DNA of 64,000 nucleotides from Aquirufa antheringensis (GTDB lineage: Bacteria > Bacteroidota > Bacteroidia > Cytophagales > Spirosomataceae): assembly GCF_004307425.1 (NCBI RefSeq), contig NZ_SEWZ01000002.1, positions 314,935 through 378,934 of the forward strand, written 5' to 3'. Position numbers and translations under genes: made by a program. Below are positions 28,716-38,489 of this stretch, one piece after another. Within the stretch, counting starts at the first letter, position 1. Every line of letters begins with the position of its first letter. The notes beneath the pieces were generated by a model that was not told the DNA's origin, made no database searches, and saw only the letters and a list, made by a program, of their open reading frames with translations.

Positions 28716-29870
28716 ATGATTTTATACATCTCCCTGTTCTCTATTATCACCTCTGCGATTATCGCCATTTACAACTGGCGCATTAATCCGAACGCGTTAT
28801 TATTAACAGGGATTTTCGGGATATTCTCCACGTATGGCTTAACCCATTATTTCACGGTTTACCACCACGACATTTTTTGGACAGCCATTTTCTACGGTAA
28901 TCTCTCTCCCTTATGGTATTTACCAGGCCCGATGTTGTATGTGTATACGCGGAATACCATCACGGATAAAAGCCTATTTTCATCTAAAAAAGACTACCTG
29001 CATCTGTTGCCTTTTCTCATTCAAACTGTCAATATTGCGCCCTATTTATTCAGCACATTTGACTTTAAATTACAAACGGCAAGGCTAATCAATGAGAATA
29101 TAAACAATGTCCGAACCCTAGGAAGCGGCTTCTTTATTCCACCTAGTATCTCCTTTGTGACACGACCTAGCTTGGTGATTATCTATGCTATTGCCAGCGT
29201 TTTCATCTTGCAAAAATACCATCGGAGAGAGCGGAAAAACTTAGATGGGAACAAGCAAAATAAACTCGTCTATAACTGGCTGTTTACCCTCATTTTAGTC
29301 ACCTTAATCGTGGCGGTGAATTTCCTTGTGATGACGCTAGATCTATATGATGCGCCTGTTAACAGCGTCATCATGGAATCCGAGCCTACCTACAATATTT
29401 CTGGAATTGCCTACGCCTTACTTCCCCTCGTTTTAATCGTATTCTTCCCGCAAATACTATACGGGATGCCTATCGCAACCTCGACTAAAAAGGCGCCTAA
29501 AATAACGATTCAGGAGGCTGATTCGGAGGATCCTTTGGCAGAAACCGCTCAACTCATCGTCGATTACATCAACAACGAAAAACCTTATTTATATCCGGAT
29601 TTTGACATCGAAGATATCTCGGAAAAACTCGACATCCCGAAGCACCATATCATTTATTGCTTCACCATGATCCTGCAGAAAAAATTCACAGCCTACCGCT
29701 CCACAGTACGCATCGAACATGCAAAAGAGTTGTTAAAAGCAGGTAAGGCAGACACCCTGTCCATCGACGGAATAGGCGCCCAGTCTGGCTTCTCTTCGCG
29801 CTCTGGTTTCTATGCGACGTTTAAGGCGGAAACGGGGATGACGCCGAGTCAATATTTGGAAAGCTTATAA
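28716..29870 (+). CDS. Membrane-anchored AraC-family transcriptional regulator
   Basis: A 384-residue protein. The N-terminal half (about 1-250) has about seven hydrophobic helices and no signal cleavage site. The C-terminal part (about 275-384) is an AraC/XylS DNA-binding domain with two helix-turn-helix motifs: the first around DIEDISEKLDIPKHHIIYCF and the second around IDGIGAQSGFSSRSGFYATF, ending with the usual MTPSQYL. Such 7TM-AraC proteins are common in Bacteroidota and are thought to sense signals in the membrane. It diverges from the fibre operon, so control of that operon is likely; inverted TAGTCCAA sites lie between them. Confidence 0.88.
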   Translation: MILYISLFSIITSAIIAIYNWRINPNALLLTGIFGIFSTYGLTHYFTVYHHDIFWTAIFYGNLSPLWYLPGPMLYVYTRNTITDKSLFSSKKDYLHLLPFLIQTVNIAPYLFSTFDFKLQTARLINENINNVRTLGSGFFIPPSISFVTRPSLVIIYAIASVFILQKYHRRERKNLDGNKQNKLVYNWLFTLILVTLIVAVNFLVMTLDLYDAPVNSVIMESEPTYNISGIAYALLPLVLIVFFPQILYGMPIATSTKKAPKITIQEADSEDPLAETAQLIVDYINNEKPYLYPDFDIEDISEKLDIPKHHIIYCFTMILQKKFTAYRSTVRIEHAKELLKAGKADTLSIDGIGAQSGFSSRSGFYATFKAETGMTPSQYLESL

Positions 29871-29910
29871 AAAAAGAGGCCTCTTTTCAGAAGCCTCCTC
29901 TTTCTATTTT
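29871..29910. terminator. Putative bidirectional terminator
   Basis: Between the convergent AraC regulator and OmpA/TSP3 genes an imperfect hairpin (AGAGGC at 29875-29880 against the GCCTC at 29893-29897 and the following CTCTT) is flanked by an A-run on the left and a T-rich run on the right. It is a bulged but GC-rich stem. Confidence 0.6.
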
Positions 29911-31268
29911 ACGATCTGTACTTCCACTCTTCGATTCAGCTTCATGCCATCCACCGTCGTATTCGGTGCGGCTGGCACTAACTCTGAGAACCAAGCCAAT
30001 TTCATTCGCTTTTTCTTCACCCCATGCTTCATCAGGTAGTTGCGCGCCTCGAATACACGGTTCTTCGAAAGTTCGACGTTGTATTGTACGGTTTGGCGAG
30101 AATCCGTGTGACCCGTCACTTTCAGCTTTAGACTAGGCTGAGCTTTTAACAAGGCCAACGCAATATCAAAGGTGCTTATCGACTCTGCCGTTAAGCTAAA
30201 TCGATTCGTATTAAAGTAGATCACTAAGTTCTCTGGCACCCCTTGAAGGGCCACTAAACCGGCCACGTTTGGCATCAAATCATCTGCATCGATTACACCG
30301 TCACCATCCGCATCTTTAGGCGCAGGACAGCCTTTTAAAGAAGCAATTCCAGCTACGTTAGGACATGCATCTTCGCTGTCATAAATTCCATCGCCATCTG
30401 AATCTGCTGGGCAACCTTGATTCGCTTTAATACCCGCTAGTGTAGGGCAACGATCTTCCGCATCGATGATTCCATCGCCATCTGCATCCGCTGGGCAACC
30501 AGCATTAGCCCGAACACCTGCCACCGTAGGACATTTATCTTCTGCATCAATAACGCCGTCACCATCCGTATCTAGTGGGCAACCGTTGTTCGCACGAACG
30601 CCTTTTACCGTAGGGCATTTATCTTCTTTATCTACGATGCCATCGCCGTCTGTATCGATCGATAAGGGCTCGGCTACATTCACCGGGGCTGGCTTAGGCT
30701 TGTTCCCCCATTCGTACACTAGACCTGCGGTATAATGTGCATAAGTACCACGACCGTCAGTGAAGTCTACCTTACCTAATTGGAAGAAAGGAAAACCTAC
30801 ATTCACCATGGCGCGACCGTACAAAGAGCCTAAGATTTTAAAGTCAAATCCAGATCCTACGGAACCCGTCAAATCCACATCGCTGTAGGTCGTACGCGTC
30901 GAGTTATCTGCCACGACTTCACCACTGAAATTCGCAAATGGTCTAAACTTTTTGTGTGTTTCGCGATCTAATAAATAGTAACGAAGACCTAGGCCGGCTG
31001 AGGCCATATCTTTGGCATTTCGTATACCGTAAATGAGGGTTCCATAGACATCCACATTCGGCTTTACTTCAGCCGCATATTGAATCCCAAAATGCGTATA
31101 ACTCTGCACGTAATCCCGGCGAGTCACAAAGTTTTGGTGCCACATATCGGAGACGCCACCGATTAGCGCGAAACTCTGACGCTTGGGTGTTTTGGCTTGT
31201 GTACTGTCCTGCGCAAAAGTGGGCGTAAACAGGGTCGTTAGTATCAATAAAAGTATAAAGTTCTTCAT
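29904..31268 (-). CDS. OmpA-family protein with thrombospondin type 3 repeats
   Basis: A 454-residue outer-membrane protein: signal peptide (1-19), N-terminal beta-barrel (about 25-195), then five Ca-binding TSP3 repeats (DTDGDGIVDKEDKCP and variants, about 208-335), then the OmpA peptidoglycan-binding domain (LKVTGHTDSRQTVQYN, NRRVEVQIVK). It lies 1 bp after PorP/SprF in the same operon as the 2021-residue adhesin. This trio matches the SprB/SprF/OmpA type arrangement, in which the OmpA protein anchors or aligns the type IX secreted adhesin at the cell envelope. Confidence 0.92.
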   Translation of the reverse strand: MKNFILLLILTTLFTPTFAQDSTQAKTPKRQSFALIGGVSDMWHQNFVTRRDYVQSYTHFGIQYAAEVKPNVDVYGTLIYGIRNAKDMASAGLGLRYYLLDRETHKKFRPFANFSGEVVADNSTRTTYSDVDLTGSVGSGFDFKILGSLYGRAMVNVGFPFFQLGKVDFTDGRGTYAHYTAGLVYEWGNKPKPAPVNVAEPLSIDTDGDGIVDKEDKCPTVKGVRANNGCPLDTDGDGVIDAEDKCPTVAGVRANAGCPADADGDGIIDAEDRCPTLAGIKANQGCPADSDGDGIYDSEDACPNVAGIASLKGCPAPKDADGDGVIDADDLMPNVAGLVALQGVPENLVIYFNTNRFSLTAESISTFDIALALLKAQPSLKLKVTGHTDSRQTVQYNVELSKNRVFEARNYLMKHGVKKKRMKLAWFSELVPAAPNTTVDGMKLNRRVEVQIVK

Positions 31269-31269
31269 G

Positions 31270-32172
31270 TTATTTGGCTGATTCAGTTGGTGCGTCTTTC
31301 TTAAAAATCGATAAGCGAATCGCGATCTCGTGAGACTGCAAAGTGACTTTGCTTAAAGACGAAATAGGCATTTCGTAGATATAGGTCAAATAGATTTTAG
31401 GACTCGCCTGCACGCCTAAACGAGCACCGTAGCTATCTTTGTGGCGATACGAAATCCCCGTATCGAAGGCATTCCCGATGCGAGCATTCACGTTTACATC
31501 CCAGCTAACCGGCACATCTTTCGCGATACGCGCCATAAACGAAGGCTGTAAAGCCAGGCTATTCGAAAGTCGAACGGTCGTTCCCGCATTCACATAATGA
31601 TACGTCACATCTTTATAACCCCCATTCCCAGAACCAAAATCATAGCCAATCACCCGCGGCTGCGAAATAGCCACAAACAAACCTTTGTTATTCGCTAAGC
31701 GCAAACCCCAGCCCGTATTGAACTTCATTCCGGTAGTGCGACTGCCCTGGAAAACGGGATCCGTAGGGTCCACGACTTGGATACCATCGTAATCTAATCC
31801 TAGACTTGACATCCCCACGCGAACGCCACCGGAAACCTTCCAGCTTTCATTCAATTTCACTTGGTAGGCAAAATCCCCTGCGGCCGTCATAATCTTCGAG
31901 GGACCTGACACATCTGAAAGAAAAACAAACCCTAGACCGGTGTTCGGTTTCCATTTAAAATTACCCGTAAAACCCATCGTGCGAGGAGCCCCTTGAATCC
32001 CCACCCATTGCTGGCGGTTCATCGCGATGATTTCCCCTTGGTGTTCCACCTGTCCCGCAAAGGCTGGTGAAACAACGATTGGGTTTAATCGGTACATCGA
32101 GTACATCGATTCGATTTGTGCGTTTGTTATATAAGATCCCAAAAGTAGGACTGCTATTATTACTATTCTCAT
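31270..32172 (-). CDS. PorP/SprF-family outer-membrane protein (type IX secretion partner)
   Basis: A 300-residue protein with signal peptide and the PorP/SprF start, SMYRLNPIVVSPAFAG, followed by the typical NRQQWVGIQGAPRT. These outer-membrane barrels are dedicated partners of large type B T9SS substrates; SprF is needed for SprB secretion in gliding bacteria. It follows the 2021-residue substrate by 8 bp, supporting a one-to-one partnership. Confidence 0.93.
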   Translation of the reverse strand: MRIVIIAVLLLGSYITNAQIESMYSMYRLNPIVVSPAFAGQVEHQGEIIAMNRQQWVGIQGAPRTMGFTGNFKWKPNTGLGFVFLSDVSGPSKIMTAAGDFAYQVKLNESWKVSGGVRVGMSSLGLDYDGIQVVDPTDPVFQGSRTTGMKFNTGWGLRLANNKGLFVAISQPRVIGYDFGSGNGGYKDVTYHYVNAGTTVRLSNSLALQPSFMARIAKDVPVSWDVNVNARIGNAFDTGISYRHKDSYGARLGVQASPKIYLTYIYEMPISSLSKVTLQSHEIAIRLSIFKKDAPTESAK

Positions 32173-32180
32173 CTTCTTGC

Positions 32181-35100
32181 TTATTTAATCGTACGATCGA
32201 TGGCTAAATAATTACTGATGGTAGGCTTTCTACCATAGAAATCTAACACGTAGAAGTAGGTTCCGTCTGGCAGAATCGTACCACTCCAGCTGTTATCATA
32301 GTCATCCATTTCAAAGACTAAGGTTCCCCAACGGTTGTACACCGACAAGTGATTCGGTAACTTCCGGAACACCAATCCTTTGAAGACTAATCGATCGTTT
32401 TTGTCATCATTATTAGGCGAAATCCCCTGAGGTGCAAAAATCTCACACTCATCCGGATCTAGTCGATTCACAATCCCATCTTTATCACAATCAGCGAAGT
32501 CCGCCACTTCATTATACTCTTCGTCAAAGTCAGAGATTCCATCTCCATCCGAGTCCACATCGTATGGATCTAATTTCCCATCGCGATCCGTATCCGGCGG
32601 CGTTAAACCTTTATTCGCAGAGGACGGAATTCCTTTCTCATCGATGTTTCCATCCGCGATACCATCTTGATTATAATCCGAACCGCTCGCTTCGATTACG
32701 TCTTTGATTTGGTCTGCATCAGAATCCAAATCGCGGAAGTTAGGCGTACCATCTGCATCCGTGTCACAGAGAATTCCGGTGCCCGTACACACCTTGTTTT
32801 CAACGGAATCGAGGATACCATCGTTATCAGAATCTAAGTCTAAATAATCCGGCTTACCATCCCTATCCGTATCCACTATCGTCTCTAATTTATCCGAGAT
32901 GCTGTCCCCATCTGAATCCGTATCCAAGCAATTTGGAATTCCATCTCCATCTAAATCCTGCGTTCCTTCTACCTGATTCGTCACGCCATCCGCGTCACAA
33001 TCTAATAGTAACCAAGCCGCGCTAGGAGCCATGGTAATACTTCCCGCTTTAAATGAACAAGCATCGGAAGGCGAAGTGCCATCTGCTAATTCCGTTCCAT
33101 TTAAAACGCCGTCGCCGTCACAATCCAAGGCTTTCCAGTCATCCGATACGTTCGCTTTCACTTGACGCGTAGGTTCGTAAACGCAAGGATCTGTAGGGGC
33201 CAAATCCGTTCCATTCGGCTCACCGTCACCGTCGCAATCGGATAATGGATCCTGTAAGTCACAAGCCAAAATCGTCACAAAAGCGAACGCAGAAACCGGT
33301 GGCGATACCGCCTTATTAGTTACCTTGTAACCCATCGTTACTAGGCCGGTCTCAAATGGAGCGCGCTTATACGTCATCTCGCCCGTAAGCGGATTAAAGG
33401 TGACGGTTCCTTTGGCCGTACCGTCATTTGGAGGCAATTGTCTCGAAATTTCTGTATTTGCACCTGGCAAGAAATCATCATTCGTTAAAATGTTAACCGT
33501 TAAAGCACCCGAACTTGGTAAGTTAACCAAATCATTAGAGGCCACTGGCGCATCAATATTTGGATCCGTTGCATTCGAATTTCCATCCGCATCACAGTCT
33601 AGCGTTCCCCAAGCCGTGCTAGGCGTTAAGGTTCTGCTCGCGACTACATAAGAACATCCCTCATTCGGATCCGTTCCGTCATCCGTTTCTTTTCCATTGG
33701 TCACACCGTCACCATCGCAATCCGCCGCACGCCAGATCGCATTCGTGGTTACTGGAGTTGCGCCTGCTAAATGAATGCAAGGATCGTTAGGATCTGTATC
33801 TGTTCCGTTAGGCGTACCGTCTCCGTCGCAATCCGCCGTTGACCATGCAGAGGTAGGCGTCAACGTTTGGCTAGCTACTAGGTAAGAGCAAACGTCGTTA
33901 GGATTTGTTCCGTCAATGGCCTCTTGTGCATCGGTGACTCCATCACCGTCTGTGTCAGCTACTGGAGTTGGAGTCGTCACGGTGACAGTCACGGTAGCAG
34001 TGGATGAACAAGAAGAACTAGTTCCTGATACAGAATAAGTCGTCGTTACTGTAGGTGATGCTGTCACTACAGCCGTATTAGTCGCAGACAATCCTGTGGA
34101 AGGAGTCCAAGTATAGGTCGATGCGCCAGAGGCTGTTAACGTAACGCTCGATCCAGATGTAATCGATGGCGCCGAAGGTGAAACTGATACTACTGGCAAT
34201 GCATTCACAGTCACTGTTGCAACAGAACTATTTGATGCTGCACATACACCTACCCTAACTACCGCTCTGTAATATTTAGTTGCCGTTAAGTTAGTTTCCG
34301 TAATACTGGTTGAAACACTATTGATATTCGTTACTGTTCCAGAGAAATCCGCCGCTAAAGCAGATTGCCATCTCGTTACCGATCCAGTATAACCTGATAA
34401 TGTCAACACTGTACTATTTGTTCCAGCACAAACGGCTGCAGATCCTGCTATCGTTCCACCCACACTTGATTGAACCGTAATTAGAATCGCTGAAGTATAA
34501 ACCACCGCATCAATTGCTGTACTCACTCCGCGTCTAAAATAGGTATTCACTGAAATTGCTCCAGGGGAATAGGTCGATGAAGTAGCGCCCGAAATCGTAT
34601 TAAAGGTTGTACCATCAATACTAGACTGCCATACATAAACAAGCGACCCAGTTCCTCCGCTTGCATCAATAGCTGAGCTTAAGCTAGCCGGCGTAGCGCC
34701 TACGCAAATGGTTTGATCAGCTGAAATCGTTCCGGCAGTTAATGCCGGATTAACACTAACCGTCACTGTTACAGCAGAAGAGCATGAAGTCGTTGAATTC
34801 GTCCCCGTAACAGTGTAGGTGGTTGTAACAGTTGGTGTCGCGGTGACTGCTGCGGTATTCGCGGCAGACAACCCTGTTGATGGAGTCCAGCTGTAGGAAT
34901 TCGCTCCAGAGGCAGACAATGACACAGAAGATCCCGTTGTAATAGAGGCCGATGACGGAGATACGGCGATTGTAGGCAGCGCATTTACTAACACCTCAAC
35001 TGGATGTGTAACGGCAAATGAAACACCGATCGTCGCTTTTCTTCTAAAATGAGTCGTGGACGTCAAGGCAACTGGATGCGAGTAAGATGCAGACGTAGCC

Positions 35101-38100
35101 CCTAAAATATCCGTATAAGTACCTGAATGACCATTGGTAGAAATTTGCCAAATATAAGTAGGCGAACCCCCTCCAGAAGCGTCAGTTAAGCTGGTAATTG
35201 TTGCTGGGGTAGAACCATAACAAATCGATTGATCGCCGCTTACTGTTCCAGGCGTTATATCGCTAACACTTAACACAAATGGTACAATTGCTGATGTACA
35301 ACCCGTCGTACTATTCTTTACCGTTAAGTTAAAATCATAACTATTCTGAGCACTCGCTGGAATCGATATGGTCAATGGACTAGTTGTAACAGAAGCATTC
35401 GAAACCACTACAAAATTTGTCATGGCTGTAGTACCCGCCGTTAATGAGTACTGATCTGCCCCAACAGTCAAATTAGTGTAAGGAACGGTAAAGCTTGTTG
35501 CTGATGTCGTCACATCTGGAATGACATTGACTGAAACCGTAGGTAACGCATTCACAGTTACTGTTGCTACCGAACTAGTTGCTGCAGTACAAGATCCTAA
35601 AGTAACAACCGCACGATAATAAGTAGTCGCTGTTAAGTTAGTCGCTGTGATACTTGCCGAAGTACTAGCAATATCTGTTACGGAAGTAAAATTAGACGTT
35701 AATGAAGATTGCCATTTAGTTATGGATCCTGTTTCACCAGATAAGGTTAAAACAGTGCTATTAGTCCCAGAACAAACAGATGCTGATCCGGAAATTGATC
35801 CGCCTACGCTACTAGTCACAGATGCATTACCTGTGGTAATAGTTTGTGTAACAGCATTCGAAGAAGTGATACTGATAGTACCAGATTGCCCATCAATAGA
35901 GGCAGAAGACAAACGCACATAGATTAATCTTGCACTGACGGAACCCGATGATGGCGCGATACTTAAAGTAGAGGAATAAGTCCCGCCTGAACTTGCCGCT
36001 AATTCATAACCTGCCGGAGCCGTTAAAACTAAATTTGCTGTTAAATACTGAGCACTAACTGTAAATGTTTGGGCTACAGATGCAGTACCTAAGCACGTAG
36101 TAAATGTCGTTAAAGATCCCGATGTAGTGATTGTAGGAATAACAACAGTAACTAATTTGGAAACCGTTTTATCACACAAAGTATAAGTGATGGTACTTGT
36201 TCCAGCATTCACACCTGTTACCACACCTGTAGTAGGATCCACTGTAGCAATATTAGTATCAGTAGAAGACCAAGTTCCACCGGTTAATCCATTTGTATAG
36301 TTTGTGGTTGCGCCTTTACTTAATATAGCTTCACCAGAAATTTCTGGGATTATTCCAGGTACAAAATTTGATGTGGTCCCAGACATAGCGAAACCTTGTA
36401 AGGCACCATTTATATTAGCTACACTCGTACTATTAGTTATAATGTCATTTATTGAATTAGTGCCATTTAAGACTCCTTGGTTAAATTTATAATAGGCCAC
36501 TAATCCTGTTTCATTTCCAGCTAATTCAGTTAGATAATTTAATCTTATTTGATCTGATGTTCTAGCTGTGTTCCAAATTCTTACTTCGTCACTTGCACCC
36601 TTATACATGTAGGAAGGGGATCCTCCGCTTACCAAACCTCCACCAATTGCAACTGGGATTGTTGATACAGAACTAATAGACCCCGTATGACCTACTCCAG
36701 TCTTAACGAGAACACCATCAACGTACAATTTCATATTTGAACCATCGTAAACTCCCGCGATATGATGCCATTCATTGATTGGCAAAACATTATCTGATGT
36801 TACACTATAGGGATACGATTCTCTATTTAATAATGGTTTACCATTATTAAGCGCTAAATAATAATTTCCCCCTACTCCACCCTTGTATTTTGATATTACC
36901 ATTTGAAGACCAGCAGCATCCTCTCTTTTGACCCAAGCTTCTAAAGTAAAACTTGCCGTCCCTGTAAAAGCTAAATTACCATTGCTGCCTAAATTGTCTA
37001 ATACCACTAAATCATCTACTCCATCAAAATGCAATGCGTTATCTGTATTAGTCGTGACAGTCAATGTCTTACTTGTTGCACTAGTAGATGTGACAGAAAT
37101 GACTCCCGAAGCTGCCGATATTGAATTATTAGTCAATTTCGCAAATAGAGTAGTTGTTGGCACTGTAGCTGAAGTTGGAACAAGATTAATGCTTGATGCA
37201 AATCCACTATTCGCATTCGTAGAAACCTGAACTCCCGTGGGTGCCATAATTACTAGATCTCCAGTTAAGTTTGAACCTGAAACGGTGAATGCTTGAGGGT
37301 TAACCGCACAGCCCGAACACGTTGAGAATGTTTTTAAGGTTCCTGTGGTGGTTATGGAAGGTGAAGGCAGAATAGTACCTATTCCATACGCTCCGTCACT
37401 ATTCAAAACATTACTTCCAGATATAGCTCCTGTATTTAAATTAAATTTTCTACTGGAAACTGCACCTGCATTCAAAATGGGTACTCTAATTTGTAAACTT
37501 GTTACACCTTGAGCAATTGACACTGTACTTGAAATATTGACCCAAGTACTTCCATTGTAATACTGAAGACTATTTGTGTAATCCGTATTTAATGTGGCTG
37601 TAGCTGGAGATAAACTTGGTGTAAAGGTTGTAATACCTGTAGCAGTCCTTGATAGTGTGATTGCAAATACTGCGTAAGAGTCAGTGTTATTAACTGTCAC
37701 GTCATTGATTGAAATAATAGAGGATGAATTCTGAGTAGTAAGTACGTCATTTAAAACTGCGGCTATAGGATCTGATGATGTACCTACGTTTATTCCATTT
37801 TGAAAAGATCCTTCTTTTGAAGGAATAACTAAAATATATCCTTCTCCAGTTACAGTAGTATAGGTATTATCTGTTGGCATAAAATTGACTGCCATTGTGT
37901 TACCGTTTGCTTTATTCTGTCTGGATATAACACCATAGATACTAACTTGTTGATTAGACGAATTAGTATAAGAAAGAATACCTGCAATGTTATTACCAGA
38001 AAAACTAACATCAGCAGGGTTAGCAGACGTAAACTTAAATCCCGAACCTGATATAAAACTTATACCATCAAGAGAACTTGGCTGAATTGAATAAGAACTA

Positions 38101-38246
38101 CCCGTTGCTTTGTATATATCATTGAAATACAGTTTGGCAGCATGCGCTTTCCCAGAAAATAAGACAAGCGAAACTACTAGGATTAAAAAACAAGTAGCTT
38201 TATGAAAAGACTTTAAAAAGCCTGTCCAATTGTTTAAAATAAACAT
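32181..38246 (-). CDS. SprB-like giant adhesin with gliding-type T9SS C-terminal domain
   Basis: A 2021-residue secreted protein. After a long signal peptide (ending GKAHA) come a Calx-beta-like domain (about 175-270), a LamG domain (about 400-570), a Big_2 Ig domain (about 640-705), and many PKD/Ig-like repeats (recurring ALPTVSVSP...SASGANSYSWTPSTGLSAANT) to about 1430. A DTDGDG-type TSP3/Ca-binding stalk follows to about 1920. The last about 85 residues (APQGISPNNDDKNDRLVFKG ... PDGTYFYVLDFYGRKPT) are the gliding-motility-associated type B sorting domain. Probably a surface adhesin exported by the T9SS with the downstream PorP/SprF protein. The T9SS core genes are not in this window. Confidence 0.9.
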   Translation of the reverse strand: MFILNNWTGFLKSFHKATCFLILVVSLVLFSGKAHAAKLYFNDIYKATGSSYSIQPSSLDGISFISGSGFKFTSANPADVSFSGNNIAGILSYTNSSNQQVSIYGVISRQNKANGNTMAVNFMPTDNTYTTVTGEGYILVIPSKEGSFQNGINVGTSSDPIAAVLNDVLTTQNSSSIISINDVTVNNTDSYAVFAITLSRTATGITTFTPSLSPATATLNTDYTNSLQYYNGSTWVNISSTVSIAQGVTSLQIRVPILNAGAVSSRKFNLNTGAISGSNVLNSDGAYGIGTILPSPSITTTGTLKTFSTCSGCAVNPQAFTVSGSNLTGDLVIMAPTGVQVSTNANSGFASSINLVPTSATVPTTTLFAKLTNNSISAASGVISVTSTSATSKTLTVTTNTDNALHFDGVDDLVVLDNLGSNGNLAFTGTASFTLEAWVKREDAAGLQMVISKYKGGVGGNYYLALNNGKPLLNRESYPYSVTSDNVLPINEWHHIAGVYDGSNMKLYVDGVLVKTGVGHTGSISSVSTIPVAIGGGLVSGGSPSYMYKGASDEVRIWNTARTSDQIRLNYLTELAGNETGLVAYYKFNQGVLNGTNSINDIITNSTSVANINGALQGFAMSGTTSNFVPGIIPEISGEAILSKGATTNYTNGLTGGTWSSTDTNIATVDPTTGVVTGVNAGTSTITYTLCDKTVSKLVTVVIPTITTSGSLTTFTTCLGTASVAQTFTVSAQYLTANLVLTAPAGYELAASSGGTYSSTLSIAPSSGSVSARLIYVRLSSASIDGQSGTISITSSNAVTQTITTGNASVTSSVGGSISGSASVCSGTNSTVLTLSGETGSITKWQSSLTSNFTSVTDIASTSASITATNLTATTYYRAVVTLGSCTAATSSVATVTVNALPTVSVNVIPDVTTSATSFTVPYTNLTVGADQYSLTAGTTAMTNFVVVSNASVTTSPLTISIPASAQNSYDFNLTVKNSTTGCTSAIVPFVLSVSDITPGTVSGDQSICYGSTPATITSLTDASGGGSPTYIWQISTNGHSGTYTDILGATSASYSHPVALTSTTHFRRKATIGVSFAVTHPVEVLVNALPTIAVSPSSASITTGSSVSLSASGANSYSWTPSTGLSAANTAAVTATPTVTTTYTVTGTNSTTSCSSAVTVTVSVNPALTAGTISADQTICVGATPASLSSAIDASGGTGSLVYVWQSSIDGTTFNTISGATSSTYSPGAISVNTYFRRGVSTAIDAVVYTSAILITVQSSVGGTIAGSAAVCAGTNSTVLTLSGYTGSVTRWQSALAADFSGTVTNINSVSTSITETNLTATKYYRAVVRVGVCAASNSSVATVTVNALPVVSVSPSAPSITSGSSVTLTASGASTYTWTPSTGLSATNTAVVTASPTVTTTYSVSGTSSSCSSTATVTVTVTTPTPVADTDGDGVTDAQEAIDGTNPNDVCSYLVASQTLTPTSAWSTADCDGDGTPNGTDTDPNDPCIHLAGATPVTTNAIWRAADCDGDGVTNGKETDDGTDPNEGCSYVVASRTLTPSTAWGTLDCDADGNSNATDPNIDAPVASNDLVNLPSSGALTVNILTNDDFLPGANTEISRQLPPNDGTAKGTVTFNPLTGEMTYKRAPFETGLVTMGYKVTNKAVSPPVSAFAFVTILACDLQDPLSDCDGDGEPNGTDLAPTDPCVYEPTRQVKANVSDDWKALDCDGDGVLNGTELADGTSPSDACSFKAGSITMAPSAAWLLLDCDADGVTNQVEGTQDLDGDGIPNCLDTDSDGDSISDKLETIVDTDRDGKPDYLDLDSDNDGILDSVENKVCTGTGILCDTDADGTPNFRDLDSDADQIKDVIEASGSDYNQDGIADGNIDEKGIPSSANKGLTPPDTDRDGKLDPYDVDSDGDGISDFDEEYNEVADFADCDKDGIVNRLDPDECEIFAPQGISPNNDDKNDRLVFKGLVFRKLPNHLSVYNRWGTLVFEMDDYDNSWSGTILPDGTYFYVLDFYGRKPTISNYLAIDRTIK

Positions 38247-38389
38247 ATTTATAAAATTTAGAACACGGAGTTATCTCCGTTATTGGTACGCATGAACCTT
38301 ACGTTATATCAACGAATGACTCAAAAATTCAATTATTAACACTAAGTTACGGCAAAGGAAAATCAATCTTTAGAGATCAATTTGAGTAA

Positions 38390-38414
38390 TTAGTCCAAAA
38401 AAAAATTGGACTAA
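38390..38414. promoter_or_regulatory. TAGTCCAA inverted repeat between adhesin operon and membrane regulator
   Basis: TTAGTCCAA (38390-38398) and TTGGACTAA (38406-38414) form a perfect 9-bp inverted repeat with an all-A spacer of 7 bp. The 8-bp arms TAGTCCAA are the same as those upstream of the fibre operon at 28610, although the inner spacing is 7 instead of 11 bp. The 243-bp gap also has CTCAA/TTGAG at 38425-38438. A shared regulator binding site is likely. Confidence 0.6.
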
Positions 38415-38489
38415 CTCGAATCCCTCAAGATTTTGAGCAAATTTTACAATTAGCCAGTTTTTAAAAAATTTAGCTTAATTTTAAACCAC

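Noticed and set aside
30466..30735. An 89-codon plus-strand frame with repeats
   Set aside because: It is the antisense of the five thrombospondin-3 repeats of the OmpA-family gene.
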